Of a DNA stretch of 5,507 nucleotides, positions 5,180 through 5,507 are shown piece after piece. The stretch is taken from the NCBI GenBank assembly GCA_003447545.1, contig DLYX01000427.1:1-5507 (forward strand). Direction: 5' to 3'. Made by a program: the position numbers and the translations under genes. The notes beneath the pieces are model-generated. The model searched no databases. It was not told where the DNA came from and was given only the letters and a program-made list of their open reading frames with translations. Position 1 is the first letter of the stretch. Each line of letters opens with the position of its first letter. This DNA comes from Deltaproteobacteria bacterium (GTDB lineage: Bacteria > Desulfobacterota > Binatia > UBA12015).

Positions 5180-5507
5180 AAGTGTGGCTCTGGGTGGCGG
5201 GGGTTGGCGTATTTCTCATCGCCTCGGCTCTCCTGCTCGCGGGGGAACAGGTCGGCGCCGATCGAATCTTTCGGGCGAAGAAGATCCTGACGATGGACCC
5301 GGACCGTCCCGTTGCGACCGCGGTTGCCGTGGAGTCCGGTCGAATCACGGCAGTCGGCTCGCTCGAAGAGGTCCGGGCGGCTCTCGGGAACCGCACCCTC
5401 GAGATCGATGACCGCTTTTCGAACGAGGTTCTTGTGCCGGGATTCATCGACCCGCACCTTCACCCGACTCTTGCCGCGACGATCCTGTCGCTCGATATCC
5501 TCTCGGC
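5167..5507 (+). CDS. YtcJ-like metal-dependent amidohydrolase with N-terminal signal or membrane anchor, 3' partial
   Basis: The frame runs off the right edge, leaving 113 residues. From the ATG at 5167 the product begins MRSLKVWLWVAGVGVFLIA, with a hydrophobic segment (6-25) that is a signal peptide or membrane anchor. Then come the amidohydrolase-superfamily opening (RIFRAKKILTMDPDRPVATA, 33-52), the AVESGRITAVGSLEEV strand pair, and the metal-binding VPGFIDPHLHP with His97 and His99. This order matches the amidohydrolase family 3 N-terminus. The enzyme would hydrolyse an amide, ester or cyclic C-N bond outside the cytoplasm; substrate unknown. The start is uncertain. ATG 5167 gives a compact signal sequence but has only a weak GCAGGCGAG upstream. 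GTG 5158 is possible. ATG 5098 has an excellent GGAGG but adds an arginine-rich stretch with rare codons. It is probably cotranscribed with the carbonic anhydrase. Confidence 0.87.
   Translation, partial: MRSLKVWLWVAGVGVFLIASALLLAGEQVGADRIFRAKKILTMDPDRPVATAVAVESGRITAVGSLEEVRAALGNRTLEIDDRFSNEVLVPGFIDPHLHPTLAATILSLDILS

Overview
The window is GC-rich (about 60% by eye) bacterial DNA. It carries an FG-GAP/ASPIC-type protein, sulfatase-superfamily proteins, a CocE/NonD-type hydrolase, DoxX, a gamma-class carbonic anhydrase and a YtcJ-like amidohydrolase. This mix recalls large environmental genomes of the former Deltaproteobacteria and relatives (Myxococcota/Binatota-like). That placement is inference from gene content only. 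I see no rRNA, tRNA, CRISPR array, insertion sequence or phage gene.

Layout, left to right. Bases 2-1810 (+) hold the 3' part of a large gene joining FG-GAP repeats and an ASPIC/UnbV domain to an alkaline-phosphatase-superfamily (sulfatase-like) domain. In that domain the usual Cys/Ser nucleophile position is Thr. A short spacer follows, with a possible hairpin and then a perfect 20-bp palindrome directly against the Shine-Dalgarno sequence of the next gene. Bases 1914-2474 (+) encode a stripped-down thioredoxin-reductase-like flavoprotein with no NADPH domain and no CxxC. A perfect 11-bp hairpin lies between its end and the convergent minus-strand reading frame.

Bases 2475-3696 contain no intact gene. 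They hold the C-terminal domain of a CocE/NonD (PepX_C) hydrolase on the minus strand, cut off at its 5' side. Upstream of it, in another minus-strand frame, is a roughly 48-residue piece of a sulfatase. I see nothing I can name in 3543-3696 apart from the ribosome binding site of the next gene. Bases 3697-4107 (+) encode an intact DoxX-family membrane protein with a terminator-like hairpin at its stop codon. Bases 4108-4529 are again gene debris: a 50-codon plus-strand reading frame that looks like the extreme C-terminus of an arylsulfatase (4242-4394), then about 135 bp in which I see only a weak hairpin. So the intact DoxX gene sits between remnants of sulfatase and hydrolase genes.

The right end is compact. 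An intact gamma-class carbonic anhydrase (4530-5054) is followed 2 bp later by a possible 40-codon small gene (5057-5179). This overlaps the start of an exported or membrane-anchored amidohydrolase (5167 to the window edge). The three could form one transcription unit. No single pathway links all the genes. The common thread is hydrolases of the alkaline-phosphatase, alpha/beta-hydrolase and amidohydrolase superfamilies plus small redox and membrane proteins. The most notable signals are the operator-like palindrome, the domain fusion in the first gene, the minimal flavoprotein, the debris flanking doxX, and the candidate small gene.
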